Source of the DNA: Tricholoma matsutake | Lineage: Eukaryota > Basidiomycota > Agaricomycetes > Agaricales > Tricholomataceae | Direction of reading: 5' to 3' | DNA: 64,000 bases | Assembly (NCBI GenBank): GCA_026075535.2 | Contig: AP026547.1 | Span: 4,278,001 to 4,342,000, forward strand | In this document: piece after piece, positions 19,670-31,031 of the stretch | Layout: each line of letters starts with the position of its first letter | Numbering within the stretch: position 1 is the first letter of the stretch | Position numbers and translations under genes: made by a program | Notes under the pieces: model-generated | What the model was told of the DNA's origin: nothing | Databases searched by the model: none | Seen by the model: only the letters and a program-made list of their open reading frames with translations

Positions 19670-20590
19670 GGAGACAGCCTACAAGTGATCGGTATGGTAG
19701 TCCTAGTAGTTTAGTCTGCACATCAGGTGTAAGACTTGACCAGTTGACACACCGCAATTTCTGTCCAGGTTCCATTGGTGCCGACAATGGGCTAGCGTCA
19801 GTCTGACCAAACTGAGAGACAATCTTGTCAATTAATGCTGTTTGGGACAGAGCAACCATATGGTGTGCGGTATCCCAGGTGATGGCAATGCCAACAACAA
19901 ATTGGGCTGTGCCAAGATCAGATATTGTCCACACCTTTTGCATTTGGTTTTTGAAGCGCTCATTCTCCTCCTTGTGACTAGCGATGGAAAGGTAATCATC
20001 CACATGAACAGCCGTTATGATGGTACCTGTGTCAGATTTTTGGTAGTAGATGCATGACTCACAAGATAATCTCGTGAATCCCCAGGATACCATCTGGCCA
20101 TACAGCGTCTGATTCCAAATACGCCCACTTTGTTTCATGCTGTATAACCCTCACTGCAATTCCCATACCCAATCCTCCTTCCCCAGTTCTTCAAAACCAG
20201 CTGGCTGTTCCATATATTGAATTTCATCATCTGGTAGGAGGCCATAGAGGAAAGCCATCTTGATGTCAATCTGTTGGGCATCCCATCCAAGTGATGCTGC
20301 TATATGTAAGAGAATGCGCCAAGATTCCATGCGTGCCATAGGTGAGGTGGTTTTTGTATAGCCTTTACCATAGATCTGTTCAAATCCCTTGAATACAAGC
20401 CATACCTTCCAATGAACTGCTCAACCAGTCTCATCATGTTTAATATGGAAGACCAGATGACCTTTACGAATTTGGCGACCTTGTGGTACATCAGTGCATG
20501 GGATAAGTTTGTAAATGGACATATCTTTCAGAGATTGCAATTCCTCCCAGTAGCCTTCTTCCCATCATTTAGTGTCTGCTGAATTCTTGG
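19670..20590 (-). pseudogene. Reverse transcriptase of copia G
   Basis: RVT_2-type RT: GWDAQQIDIKMAFLYGLLPD, EIQYMEQPAGFEELGKEDWV, WELQ-stop-GLYSMKQSGRIWNQTL, then SCIYYQKSDTGTIITAVHVD with catalytic HVDDYL, and DLGTAQFVVGIAITWDTA. Upstream, VPQGRQIRKGHLVFHIK lies near 20440-20490. Stops interrupt it at about 20150 and 20400. Confidence 0.87.
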
Positions 20591-22110
20591 CATCTTCCCA
20601 AGATCACTGATCATCCTCAAACTGCAGTGACTCTGGATCAATAACCGACATCTCCGAAATTAATGCGGAGAGCTGATGTGCCTGATCACCAAACATGGTG
20701 TCATCAAGTGATTCCTCGACCCACCAATCATGATCGATCGATGACGTATCAGGTCCAATGATGGTATGGAGGTCATCTAAGAGTTTTCTCCATTCCGCGC
20801 GAGTTGCCTTGACCCATTCAGCTGACTTTTTGGATTCCTGTACAGCTTTTTCAAGCCTGGTCACCGCTGGTCCTCCACCAGGATGCTTATCAGTGGGTAT
20901 TGGTATTCTGGATGATCGACGCATGACTGGTATCGGCAAAGTAGGCATTGTTACTGAAGTAGGTGGGTCAGGAATAGGGTTCTGGGTAGATATATCGGCA
21001 GTGATGAAGTCATCATCAACATCATCAATGATAGGTGTACAGTCGTGGATCGGCAAGTCTTCAACTGGCTCTGCTGGATATGGATCTAACAGGGGTCATG
21101 ATGGAATAGGCATATGACCATCATGGGTCTCAACAAACTTGACATGATATGAGCTGTAAACTTTCCGCATCTCTCAGTGATAGCACCAATATGCTTTTGA
21201 TTTTAGTTCGTATCCAATTAGAATGCACTCTATAGATCATTCATAGATCTTGGGATTATGTTGATTCTGAATAAAGATGTATGCCTTGCATCCAATTTCC
21301 CTCATATAGGAGTAGTCAGGTTTGTGTTCATGCCATTTCTCCCAAGCTGTGATACCATTGAGTGAGTGGGTCATAGTTTTTGCATGTAGGTGAGCTGCCA
21401 TCAGGTATAACTCGTCCCAGAGGTATGTGGGTAAGTTTGCATAGAGGTGCATAGTGTGCACCTTTCCCATCCATGTTCTGTGCATGCATTCAATGCATCC
21501 AATGTGGGCAGAAGTATATGGCACAGTAAATTTATGATTTGTCCCGCACGACTGGAGCCAAGCCTCCATTTCATGGGTTTTGAGCTCACCATTATCAGTA
21601 ATATATATATGTGCCTACTTGAAGGCCCATCTCCTTTTCCCTGGCAAGTTCCCAAGCTCTGAGTTCTCAAAATGTGTCACCTTTATGTTTCAGGGGAATG
21701 GACCATGGGTGTGACGTGCAATCATTGACTATATTCATGACATACAGATTCCCAACTCATGACTTTACAGTGTTTGGTCTAGATAAGTCTACCCAGACTT
21801 TCTCCAATTTGTGCATAGCTCTATGCCCCTTCCCCTCTGCATGCTTCTTGGGAATAGGTGTTCGAGTCTGTTTTCCAAGTATGCAAGAGTCACATTTAGG
21901 GGGTTTGAATGAGGATTGCATGGGCATACCTGTGATGGACCCACTTCTGGCCATGTCCTGCAGCGCTTGATAATTTGCATGCCTGAGACGATGATGCCAA
22001 GTTATGATGTTGGGGGTGTTGTGAACAGTGAGCGCATGATCCACAGTTGCAGATTGCAACGTCAGAGCATATAAGTGTTTGTTCTGGAGTAGGGTACCCC
22101 TTGCCATAAA
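20591..22110 (-). pseudogene. GAG-pre-integrase and integrase of copia G
   Basis: Minus strand: GAG-pre-integrase ITWHHRLRHANYQALQDMAR and CDSCILGKQTRTPIPKKHA (HHCC finger); a broken catalytic core (VWVDLSRPNTVKS then stop); then FTVPYTSAHIGCIECMHRTW, LPTYLWDELYLMAAHLHAKT, WEKWHEHKPDYSYMREIGCK. A Pro/Asp-rich linker (20604-21056, DCTPIIDDVDDDFITADIST) leads to RT. Several stops break the domain. Confidence 0.85.
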
Positions 22111-23582
22111 GGCACCAGTGGACTTATTGGTGATCCAACAAGATGAGCAAAATGAGCTACAACTTTGGAATCCCTCACGAGTGAACTGACAGAAATCAAG
22201 TGTACTGCTGCATTTGGGACATAAAGTGCATAACATAAGATAATTGATGCGCCTTTAGCAATCCGAAGTTTGATATTGCCCACGTCAACAGCTGCAATAG
22301 ATGATCCCCCTACACCTTTAACTCCACATGAGGCAATGGGGTGGAGGGTGATAAAATCTGCACGATCAGGGGTAAGGTGAACAGTGGCACCAGTGTCGAC
22401 ATAAAATGGACAATCAGTAAGTGAGATGGTGGTACACTGAGTTTGGTTGAGGGGAGTGACTGTGAGCACCTCCTCATTAGTTGGTACAGAATTCTGTACC
22501 CAGTCAACCAAAGTAGAGAACTCCTCCTCAGTCACGAGCCACCCCTTGTATTCTACCTCCTCTACCATAGCATGGGGAAGTGGATCACTAGCAAGGCCCG
22601 CAAACTCAGTAGGAGCTGCCTGGGTGGTGGAGAGGATGCTGGAGTCAAGCATAACCATATAAGCATGGCCAGCACTATCCTTCACGGTAATGGGAATTTT
22701 GGGGGACAACTTTGCTGTGCCATTCCCAGACTTCTTCCATTCACATGCTAATTTCTTTGCTGCTTTCGACTCCTCAATAGTCTTGCCTTCCATGCCCCCC
22801 CCTTTTGAGACACAGTATGGGATGATATGACCAGGGCACTTGCAATTACTACAAATCACAGTGGAGGTTGACATAGGGGGTTTAGAGCTGGCAGCAAGGG
22901 CGAGGGAATGGGTGTTATGGATATGGTGATCATTCTCCTGAAGGGATTGTTCATTCTCCAGGAAGAGGTGAATGTCCTTCGAGGTGTAAGGTGCAGAAAC
23001 CGTCGATGCTGCTATATCATGGGAGATAATGGAACGTGCATGAGGAAAATTCGCACTGAGGGAGTTGAGGAGCGCAATGCAGCATAGGAGATCAGGAGTA
23101 ATACTCCCCATGGCAAACACCCATTCAATGAGCATACAAATCTTTTCTGTTTTGGATAAGGGTGTGTCAGTTGTACATTGTATGGAGAGCACCTGCTGTA
23201 ATAAAGCAACTTGCCTGACCGGTCCTTCCTTCTGATGACGGGCTCGAAGAGCCTCCCAGTTCTCCTGTGCAGTCTTCAAAGAATCAAGGAAGGGGTGTTT
23301 GGAAGATGCCACTCCAGATGCGATGATGGCGTAGGCGAGGTGAGAGTTAGCTCTCCAGTTAGAGTGGGCTCGAGGTTCTGCAGATGTTGGTTGTGGTAAG
23401 TTGCCAGTGACGTAGTCAAACAGTCCATTAAGGAATAGGGTGACAGTAACATCCTCACACCATTCTTTGTAATTGGACTGGAGTTTGTTGAGCTTTACCC
23501 CAGTATAGTGTGTGGAGAGTTGGATGAGGGAAATAGATGGGGAACTCAATTCAAGAGAGTTTGGATCCAAGGATTCAGGCAT
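22062..23582 (-). pseudogene. Gag and protease of copia G
   Basis: From ATG at 23582 (MPESLDPNSLELSS), 507 codons stay open, ending in a frame break before integrase. The UBN2-type Gag domain includes LQSNYKEWCEDVTVTLFLNG, HLAYAIIASGVASSKHPFLD, ENWEALRARHQKEGPVRQVA. A CCHC knuckle, CSNCKCPGHIIPYC, is followed by the protease motif FYVDTGATVHLTPDR with the catalytic Asp in VDTGA. This is the best-preserved part of the element. The open frame extends upstream of this ATG through the 5' UTR, but the chosen Met matches the related gag at 40542 (LKSNYKEWCEDVTIALSLNG). Confidence 0.88.
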
Positions 23583-23792
23583 AGTAGCAATTCTCGAGGT
23601 AAACAAAGTTTGACGAGAGGAGAAAGGTAAGTCCGTGAGGCAACAACAAAGAGATGGAAATGCACCGGTAAACCAGAACATGTCAAGATAAGATAAGATC
23701 AACAAAGAATTGATTGAACGTCGACTGAGACAATCACGTGATCATTAATTTGCTAGGAAGGATTTCTATCGTCACTTAAAGGTGACAAGAGT

Positions 23793-23803
23793 GGCCCATA
23801 ACC
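23793..23803 (-). promoter_or_regulatory. PBS of copia G (half-tRNA initiator Met)
   Basis: Immediately after the 5' LTR the minus strand reads GGTTATGGGCC, complementary to GGCCCAUAACC of the eukaryotic initiator tRNA-Met anticodon stem-loop. Drosophila copia primes from the same internal half-tRNA position. The PBS at 40326 is identical. Confidence 0.75.
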
Positions 23804-24032
23804 TGTAGAGATCCAACCTAACCAGTACACAATGAGCATGGTTTATTGTACAGTAGACTGAGGTATCTAATCTATGAAGGTAACTATATATACTATAATG
23901 TTAACAATGGGGGAAATGATAAAGGCTAAGACATAAAGGGAGAAAGAGACAAGGAGAGATACACATCAAAGGGGAATATTAATAGATCAAAGGGGGTGCC
24001 TACAGCGTGTATTCACAGTGTAGATCTCAACA
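23804..24032 (-). repeat. 5' LTR of copia G
   Basis: 229 bp, near-identical to the LTR at 18754-18985. A TATATATA motif lies in the sense strand before the conserved CCTCAGTCTACTG block. Confidence 0.9.
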
Positions 24033-24296
24033 GTGTATTCTTTGAGGGTGGCTTGCCTAACTGGTTCTTCAAGGTTCACTTCATGTAAGACTCATAAAAG
24101 GTCTCCTCCATTCTCAATGTTTTCTCCTCCCGGTAGTCTTGGACAAGGTCATACATCTTTGAGACAAGATTGGTCTTTACATGTTCTCCTTGGGTTGTCC
24201 ATGAGCAGGTGAACCTGGTCCATCCTGACTTCCAATGGGTGGAAAGGAGTTGCATCCCCCAGCCATTCCAGTAAAGATAGTTTGAGTAGATGTGTC
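24033..24296 (-). pseudogene. LINE ORF1, 5' coding part
   Basis: The minus-strand frame reads WTRFTCSWTTQGEHVKTNLV, SKMYDLVQDYREEKTLRMEE and TFYESYMK then a stop and TLKNQLGKPPSKNTL. Removing copia G plus one GTGTA copy continues the frame into YVDIITAQQKGAEQ of the next piece. That supports one ORF1 split by copia G. Assignment to ORF1 rests on this continuity. Confidence 0.65.
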
Positions 24297-24658
24297 TGTT
24301 GAGAGACACACTGTGAATGGCGCGTTACCCAATGTGGAAGAGTCGGCTGCGCCGATTGATGTGTGCACTATTTTTAGCACACCCCTTTGTTATGTGTGCA
24401 ACAAACACACTTAGGTTACCTTTCTTATCCCTCCTCTTTGACTGTCTCAATATATATATATCAGTAGACAGACAGTCTACCACCTCAGTCTCTAATACAA
24501 GGACTGAGGTGAGTATAATCTCAGGTTTGACATTATCATGTCTCGCTAACTGTACCTTAGTTTAATCTTGTTTACACTAGGTACAGTATAACCGAATTGA
24601 GTCTCTCTAATACAAGGACTGAGTTTAATCTTGTATACACTAGGATCAATTCTCTATA
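24297..24658 (+). repeat. Solo copia LTR with an embedded intron and its spliced copy
   Basis: 362 bp, TGTTGAGAG...CTCTATA, with a perfect TSD GTGTC (24292-24296 and 24659-24663). Inside: exon1a 24489-24508, GTGAGT...AG intron 24509-24560 (52 nt, CTAAC branch-like motif at 24546), exon2a 24561-24581, then exon1b 24604-24623 joined directly to exon2b 24624-24644. Same family as 39972-40325. Confidence 0.9.
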
Positions 24659-24663
24659 GTGTC

Positions 24664-25781
24664 ATCTCCTTCAGTGGCAATCACTTGTCCAAAATAAGTG
24701 TGCACCATTATTTGATATATAAGGAACAGTGTTTAAATTGAGGTAACAAAAAATAGAAGAGAAAGAGATAAAGCTAGTTTTGAAGAGACTATCAATAAAC
24801 TGAGTCCCTCAGGAGTGAGTTGGAGAGACCCTGAAATGGGGAATGTCTCTGAAGCTCACACTTCTCACTAGGAATAGGGGTTGAGACACATGACAAGGCC
24901 AGGAGTTAGAGGTAATGAGGTTCAGCATGAATCCTCACTTACAGTGTACACACAGTTCAGAGTTGTAAGATGTGCATGCAGTGCTAGAGTCAGTGGGTGT
25001 AAGCATCACCACAATCCCTCTGATGCATTGGACTTGCATAAACAGGTTTTAAACTTGAAAAACGAGGCATTTTAGACCTTAACTCATCTTAGACCTGCTG
25101 GAGGTGATGACATCATCACAGATCATGCTCTGCATCACGTGATGCACTACTTACCAAATGCCAATTAATTCGAAAAAAAACAATATTAGGTGATGGAAAG
25201 ATAACTTTGTTTTGTGGCACCTTCTCCTCCTTAAGTTCTGCCTTCTGGGGATCACTTCTATGATGGTAAGGAAGGGTTCCCAATGCTTATATCTCAAATA
25301 TCAATCAAATATGAGTGCTCATTCAGCTTATGTAAGGGGTGTCCTGACTGCGTCTATCTTAAGAACTTGCCACCAGGAGTCTACGGTACTGGAAGCAATA
25401 TTCCTGGGGAAATGATTCAATGGTCACAGACGCTGCGCGATATTCAACTTTGGTAGAAGAACTTGAACATTCGGGCGGGCATCTTCCGAGGGAGGTTGTC
25501 TTCTCTTTTATTGCTTTCATGTAGTTAAGTAGTATCGCTGGAGGATATGTATCAGAAGATAACGCGCGGAAGAACAGAACCTAAGTATAATCATTACTAC
25601 GAAGCAACTTGAATACTACCAAAAAATCGCGACTGGGTTCAGTAATACTGGAAACTGCAATACTTATCGAGGCCGCCGACTGAGCTGAGTTCCTGCAATG
25701 TGCAGCCATCGTACACCCTGATAAAGAAATATATGGTCAATATTTGTCCAACCCCACAACTGCCCAAAGATATCAATCTAG
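24664..25781. other. No gene recognised; border between transposon pile and gene island
   Basis: The first 220 bp may still be LINE 5' sequence on the minus strand (ISNNGAHLFWTSDCH), but this is weak. The rest has only short frames without recognisable motifs. CpG frequency rises towards 25.4 kb, where host sequence begins. The last part is probably the 3' UTR and downstream region of the GH17 gene. Confidence 0.5.
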
Positions 25782-27040
25782 TCAACAGAAAGCGAAGATA
25801 TCGTCGTTCAATGAGATCTTCCTAGAAATGCCAAAACTCCGTTCGTTATCATTGCCCTTCCAATTCTGGTCATCATATTCGAACGTGTACACAGAAACGC
25901 TCGGGTCATCTCTGCAGGCACAATTAAGGTTCAAGAGTGCTGAGCGCTCGTCTGCGATGGAAGCAACAGCAACCCCCATCGCAGCACCGCGGGATGGCCA
26001 TCCGGATCTGGTTGTCAATTAGCGGTGATGTATCACAAGCATTGCGAATGGAATGTTACTCGGTGATAACAATCTTCTTCCCAGGGCACGCCGCTCGGAG
26101 TGCAGGAACGACAGTTTTGAAGACAAAGTCTCCAGTCTGTCCTGATGTGCGTCCTCCGTCGTAGAATGCACTGCAAATTCTATTGAGATTTGTCTTCCGA
26201 GATTAACGTGGGACACACTGAGCATTGGCTCCAATAAAGTCGGCTCCGCAAAGTTCATGATTGCGACGAATATTAATCCAAGTGTGGGTTGTAGAGATAG
26301 GAATTATGACACCGATTGAACTCAAATAATCTGTGAGAAAATAGGTCAGCTTTCTTATGCCTAGGTTGCAGGGTAGGTCTGTGAGATACTTCGAACATTA
26401 AAGACCTTGGCCATGATGTTTTGGGGGCTATCATTGACCTACGTAGATTCTGTTATGTAGCCAAGGAATAGACCAGCTCAAGCGGCTTACCTCATTTCCT
26501 ACCGTTAGACCAACGAATCGGCCGGCTCCGTACTTCTTATATGCGGCGTGAAAGGCCTGCACGTCATTGCTTATGAAGAATAAGGAATTGGCCAAATGAA
26601 CATGGGAAAATTGAAACGCACTCGATCGATGTAGTGCTAGAAGCAATTGTTCCCTGAAAAAGCTAGGCATATACAAGACAGCCAACAGCAAGGACAGTAA
26701 TGCACCTACAGAAACATATATCCCAGCTAAAACAGTAATCCCAGCAATAGCAGCCGCGGATGAAGCCATATCCAAAGCATTACAGTTAAACCCTTCGATG
26801 CGAATCGATGGATATCCAGAGTTTTTCGCATCCATAGCGAGTGCGTTCCACTATATATGTAAGCCGTCAAAGAACACGAGGATGTTTAACATGACGCCGT
26901 GCCTGAGCTTGTGTTCGACATGTGAAGAACGCAGTACTGGCACTGTTAGAAGTTACGATCCCGGAAAAGTGATTGGAAGCTGTAGTCTGCACCACCACAA
27001 GTGCCCAAATTAATATCAAAATGAAGTGTTTGAAACTCAT
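25782..27040 (-). CDS. Glycoside hydrolase family 17 (beta-1,3-glucanase-like), 8 exons
   Basis: Proposed exons (minus strand): 27040-26891, 26850-26710, 26653-26622, 26569-26491, 26438-26390, 26330-26219, 26170-26060, 26007-25782. All introns are GT..AG and 40-59 nt long. The exon lengths sum to 900 nt, a 299-residue protein. Residues 1-22 (MSFKHFILILIWALVVVQTT) form a signal peptide. GH17 motifs in order: FTCRTQAQ; SIRIEGFNCNALDMASSAAA; YGAGRFVGLTVGNE with the acid/base Glu at about 134; THTWINIRRNHELCGADFIG; AFYDGGRTSGQTGDFVFKTV; KKIVITESGWPSRG with the nucleophile Glu at about 225; NWKGNDNERSFGI near the C-terminus. Such proteins act on wall or extracellular beta-1,3-glucan. A start 9 nt upstream (27049) is possible. 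No GPI signal is seen. Confidence 0.92.
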
Positions 27041-27434
27041 TCGGAACACTCAGAGTCAGAGAGCCAAGCTTGGGGAGTAGGGAAGCGCGAGACCCACTCA
27101 TCTGGCCCAGCTTTATAGTTAGGCAAAAGGAATGCCATCAACAAGAGTGCTTCTCGAGCATGATAGCGGACTCATCATGTTCGATCGTGGAGGATTATTA
27201 CGTAATAGCGCTATTACCTTCAATTTCTTATACAGATAATAATGGATATACAAAAAGATTAAATTGCCCAGTATCAAATAAGTGTGCATGGTAGATATCA
27301 TCACTAACCGTCTGGAAGGTACATGTAGCAGTTCAACAACGTTCAAAGTTCAGGGTCCGTGAAAAAGATGACACAGGTATATGGTCCCTCTTCTAAGTCA
27401 TGTGTGAAAGAGTTGGCCAAGTTTCAGGGGCTGG
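27041..27434. other. Intergenic region, GH17 promoter and DUF4112 3' flank
   Basis: Contains the upstream region of GH17 (minus strand) and the 3' flank of the next minus-strand gene. The ORFs crossing it show no motifs. The stretch near 27190-27300 is AT-rich. Confidence 0.5.
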
Positions 27435-28322
27435 CTACGCCGGAGAAGAATCCGATGTCGATGTCGGTTCAACATGTTCCACGAACCTCCCCTTGTCTCC
27501 AGATGAAGGAGCCTTCCTATCCAAACCCACGCCCGATTTCCCACCACGGAAAAGGCCCAATACCTTCCTCCCACTTCCGAAGGCCTTCCCCGGGGTCTTG
27601 TCCTCCTCAGTAGCTGGATAGGTTGTGGGTTCTGTCGGCACAATCTCACCCTTGCCAATCCCAGCCCCAGGCTTAGCCTGTTTCGCATCCTTCTTACTCA
27701 CACCTTTCGTCCGCCTAGTTTCTTCTATGTTACCCAACTGTAATCCCTGCATTACCCTTTCCTGTTCCTGCACCTTCAGAAACTCCTCCCCCCTAATCCT
27801 CAGATACTCCTCGAGCAGTGCTGCATTCCTACTATTCGCCTTGTACATTGCAAGAATTACATCTCCAACAACAGGGATGAAGCTCGCGCCCGCGCTGACG
27901 GCATTATTCATTAGCATTCGGCGTAGTAGCCACGATGGGATTTCGGCTTGTTGCGCCTTTCGCACGACTAGGATATAGTTCAATGACAGGTCGGCAACAT
28001 CCCCAAGGATAGGTACGAGCCCGATGACGAAAGTCCAACCAAAACGGAAACCGAAGATTCGGAAGCCTTTGTCGAGAAAATGCGCGCGACGTTGGACAGA
28101 TTTGAGGATTATAGTATCACGAGAGGAAAGGCCTGGTGGCAGGACGCGCTACACGAGGAGTAAGATGTAATGAGTGAGTACGGATAGCAAGGAGCTTGCC
28201 TTTCTACGTTTCTTCTTTCCACGATCATCTATGTAGAACTCATAGAGGGGATCTTGAGGAGAATATTGCTCTAAATGTTTCTCAAAAAGACTTTTGCCAG
28301 CCTTTCCAAGGATTGCAGACAT
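27435..28322 (-). CDS. DUF4112 family membrane protein
   Basis: Two exons, 28322-28200 and 28148-27435, give 278 residues from MSAILGKAGKSLFEKHLEQY. The 51-nt intron (28199-28149) begins with GC (GCAAGC) and ends in AG; a GC-AG intron is needed to keep the frame (KKKRRK joined to RVLPPGLSSRD). DUF4112 hallmarks: ILKSVQRRAHFLDKGFRIFG, FRFGWTFVIGLVPILGDVAD, LLRRMLMNNAVSAGASFIPV, VGDVILAMYKANSRNAALLE. The two GD-containing hydrophobic stretches are the usual membrane segments. The tail (about 160-278) is basic, Gly/Lys-rich and probably disordered. Family function is unknown. The gene is intact and lies in tandem with GH17. Confidence 0.9.
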
Positions 28323-31031
28323 GAGGAGAAAGGGAAAAGAGAAGTGGAGCACGTGGAGCGGTTATTGAACTTGAAGTAGTCTTCAAATCGTGACATCATT
28401 GACTATGTCAGTGGCACAGCACATGCACAACATAAACCAGTGAGTGGGCCAAACACACCGTCTGATCCCTGCTTTCTCTTGCAACGGCCATTAGCCATGG
28501 GGAAGCAGGAAGCAGTTCAATCACGACCTACATGTACACCATAGCAATTCACGATGAGCAGACGACATGGAAGTGCAGGTCGCAAGGCATTTGTCGTCTA
28601 GAGACTCGGGGGTTTGACCCATGACCCTCTTATATGAATCTTAACTTGTGAATATTTTATGACGAGAACTTGAACGCCACTCACCACTGTGAAGAGATGT
28701 CACCGACAAGATGTCACTGGGTGTGACATATTTGTAACTGGGTGTGACATATTTGTAACCCTTCAGAGACTCAGTACTCAAGTACTCAGTACTGAGCTTA
28801 TGACCCGGGTTTTCACTGGGCGACCGATAATTGAAGTCAAAGCTTCACGATTTACACGACTGCCCCAGTGCTGAGCGCTACTTCAGCAGCACAACAAGGC
28901 ACAACGACCACGTACACTCGACAAGGACGACTTATTCTTGCGTGATTTAAAGACAGGTTTTTCTCTGCCTGCTACCAACTCCACATGGGACTGGGAAAGT
29001 GGCTTTGCTTAGATCTTCCCAAGCGGCAGCTACCATGTGGGAGACGAGAATCAGAAACATCATGTAGGATTTGGGTTCCACTAAGGACGGCCATCGACGA
29101 ATTGGAAGTTGCTTAACGTATTAGGGCGGCAGGGGCGAGGTTAGCTCTTTTGGAACAGGCTGGAACAGGCCGTTCCTGTTGTGGCCCTCTTGATTATTTC
29201 GCTCGATCGAAGTTTCCGGGATACGGTACTTTTATGCTTGGAGTCCTCTAGCTGGTTCCGATCAGAATCCAACGGCATCGCTCACTGTTCTCATCCAAGT
29301 TTGCTGCGGCGCTGCCTCTAGTGATGTCGGTCCTGCGGAGTATGAAACTCGTATATCACGTCGTCTGTCGCCACCACACTGTATACTGCGGCGCTTTTTT
29401 CCAGGTTACCTTATCAACCGACTTTCCCGAACAAAACTCACAGTGATGTTGACAAAATCTCGGATGCTAGATTTTTCTCGAGATGTAACTGGACAAAGAA
29501 GTCATCTCAATAGAAAACACGTAACAATATCATGTACATCAGGGCCACTCCAATCCCGAGACAGATGTCAGCGCGCGAAGTCCCAGTTCTATGGCTAATC
29601 TGACGCTGCTATTGAGCATAACAAGAAGTCACACATACTCGTCCCGGTATCCATCGCGAACAAATCGCGCCTTCTGCCCTCTCATTTGCGTTATCAGATC
29701 AATCAGAAGTGGACTTATACAATATTTTTCCTGCCCAGCATGACCCCTTAGGCAGTTCTGCCGCAGCTGTCCCTGAACACCCATATCAGATATGTGCCAG
29801 TGTTTCTATGTGTTAGATTTCCTAGTCAGGAAAATCTGATAGAACGGCAGACAGATTAGAGCGTATCTGCAACTCCAAAGTGGAGCTCTGTCAGCTAATC
29901 AGCGTATGGCGATCATAGAATTATATCCATGAGTAAGGTGCGGCGGCGCTCGGCAATCACAACGGCAAGTTGCGCCCTGCCACGATCATTACCAAGGCTC
30001 GCTGCTTGGTCGGGACAACTAACGGAGAAATCGCGATGTTTTAATACGAAGGCAGTACTTACCTGTACTTACATGTAGCGATATACTGCGGTGCAAAGAT
30101 CTAATTCAATCGTAAAATTTGTTTCAAGAAATCCGATCTTATGCAATTTTTGAGTGCAGAAGCTGGAAGTTCTGAATAGATACATATACAAACGATAAAA
30201 GGAATTCTTTGCAGGCACTCAAGATCTGCGCATGTACGTATGACATACATGTCATGGGTGGAAACACCGAATAGGTAACTCTGGGCTGAGCGCTTACCGC
30301 CAGGAGGTTTTAATCTTTCGAGCTCAAATCAGGTTTCTGGCTCTGCCAAACCTGTATACAAATGAGACAACGTGTTTCCAGATCCTGGATGTTCAAAAAG
30401 ATGCCGAATAGACCCGATCAGATTACATGCTGACCGTTTACCTGCTCTTTCGGGAAGGCTGGGATGCTGAAGCGAACGGCCACAATGATTTGCCTCAATG
30501 GAAGATATGTACCTCCATTCTGATGTTTGTGTGTGTGCGGTAAATATCTGAGAAGGAAGCCTATGCTAAGCCTCAGAATTCATCTTCGGAAAGAGTCAGA
30601 AGTATATGGGAGTGGTCAATTCATTTGTGACATAGATGGAGGCTTGGCGGGAAAAATCAGATAAAATGTTGAGTTCAATAAGTATTGGTGATCGAATAAT
30701 CAGATAATCCGGATAACAAAGAACTCACCCTGAACTTTAGTAACTCCCCCTGTATCAATAGGTTCAAAAACGATGCCTCCCGGGTCGCATAGTAACAAGG
30801 ACGGGTCTGGTAGAATTGACGGGAGGCTGTGTGCTCGTGGAGCACAAATACCCATCATAGTAACTGGAAACCCTGAATTGGGATTCCTGCTATGCTTTCC
30901 CTAAAGTTCGAAGAAAAGGCGGTACACATATCTAAAGCAAATCACACAACACGAGGTACGTGCGATGGGTGAATTCTCAAACGGTTACGTACGTAAGACG
31001 ACGAGATTCAGAACCCTTCTGCCTAGCCACA
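28323..31031. other. 2.7-kb gene-poor host region
   Basis: No convincing coding region on either strand; the only frame over 60 codons (28689-28874) is made by the 21-bp tandem repeat. No tRNA-like A/B boxes were recognised. Base composition and CpG content are normal, unlike the transposon blocks, so it is not a decayed element of the families seen here. It could hold regulatory sequence or non-coding RNA; nothing specific is seen. Confidence 0.5.
28718..28759. repeat. 21-bp perfect tandem duplication
   Basis: TGGGTGTGACATATTTGTAAC occurs twice head to tail (28718-28738, 28739-28759). Just upstream GATGTCACCGACAAGATGTCAC adds another GATGTCAC pair, so the locus is locally repetitive. Confidence 0.85.

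Larger units (their letters stand above)
18754..24032 (-). mobile_element. Ty1/copia element G
   Basis: 5.28 kb with LTRs of 232 and 229 bp and a perfect TSD GTGTA (18749-18753 and 24033-24037). Pol order is gag-PR-IN-RT-RNase H, which is copia. The PBS matches the initiator tRNA-Met anticodon arm. The element is broken by stops and frameshifts, one of them a 17-bp tandem duplication at 19636-19669. Confidence 0.93.

Noticed and set aside
28550..28660. Possible tRNA (GGGGGTTTGACCC looks like a T-arm)
   Set aside because: No matching acceptor stem, D-arm or anticodon arm could be placed.
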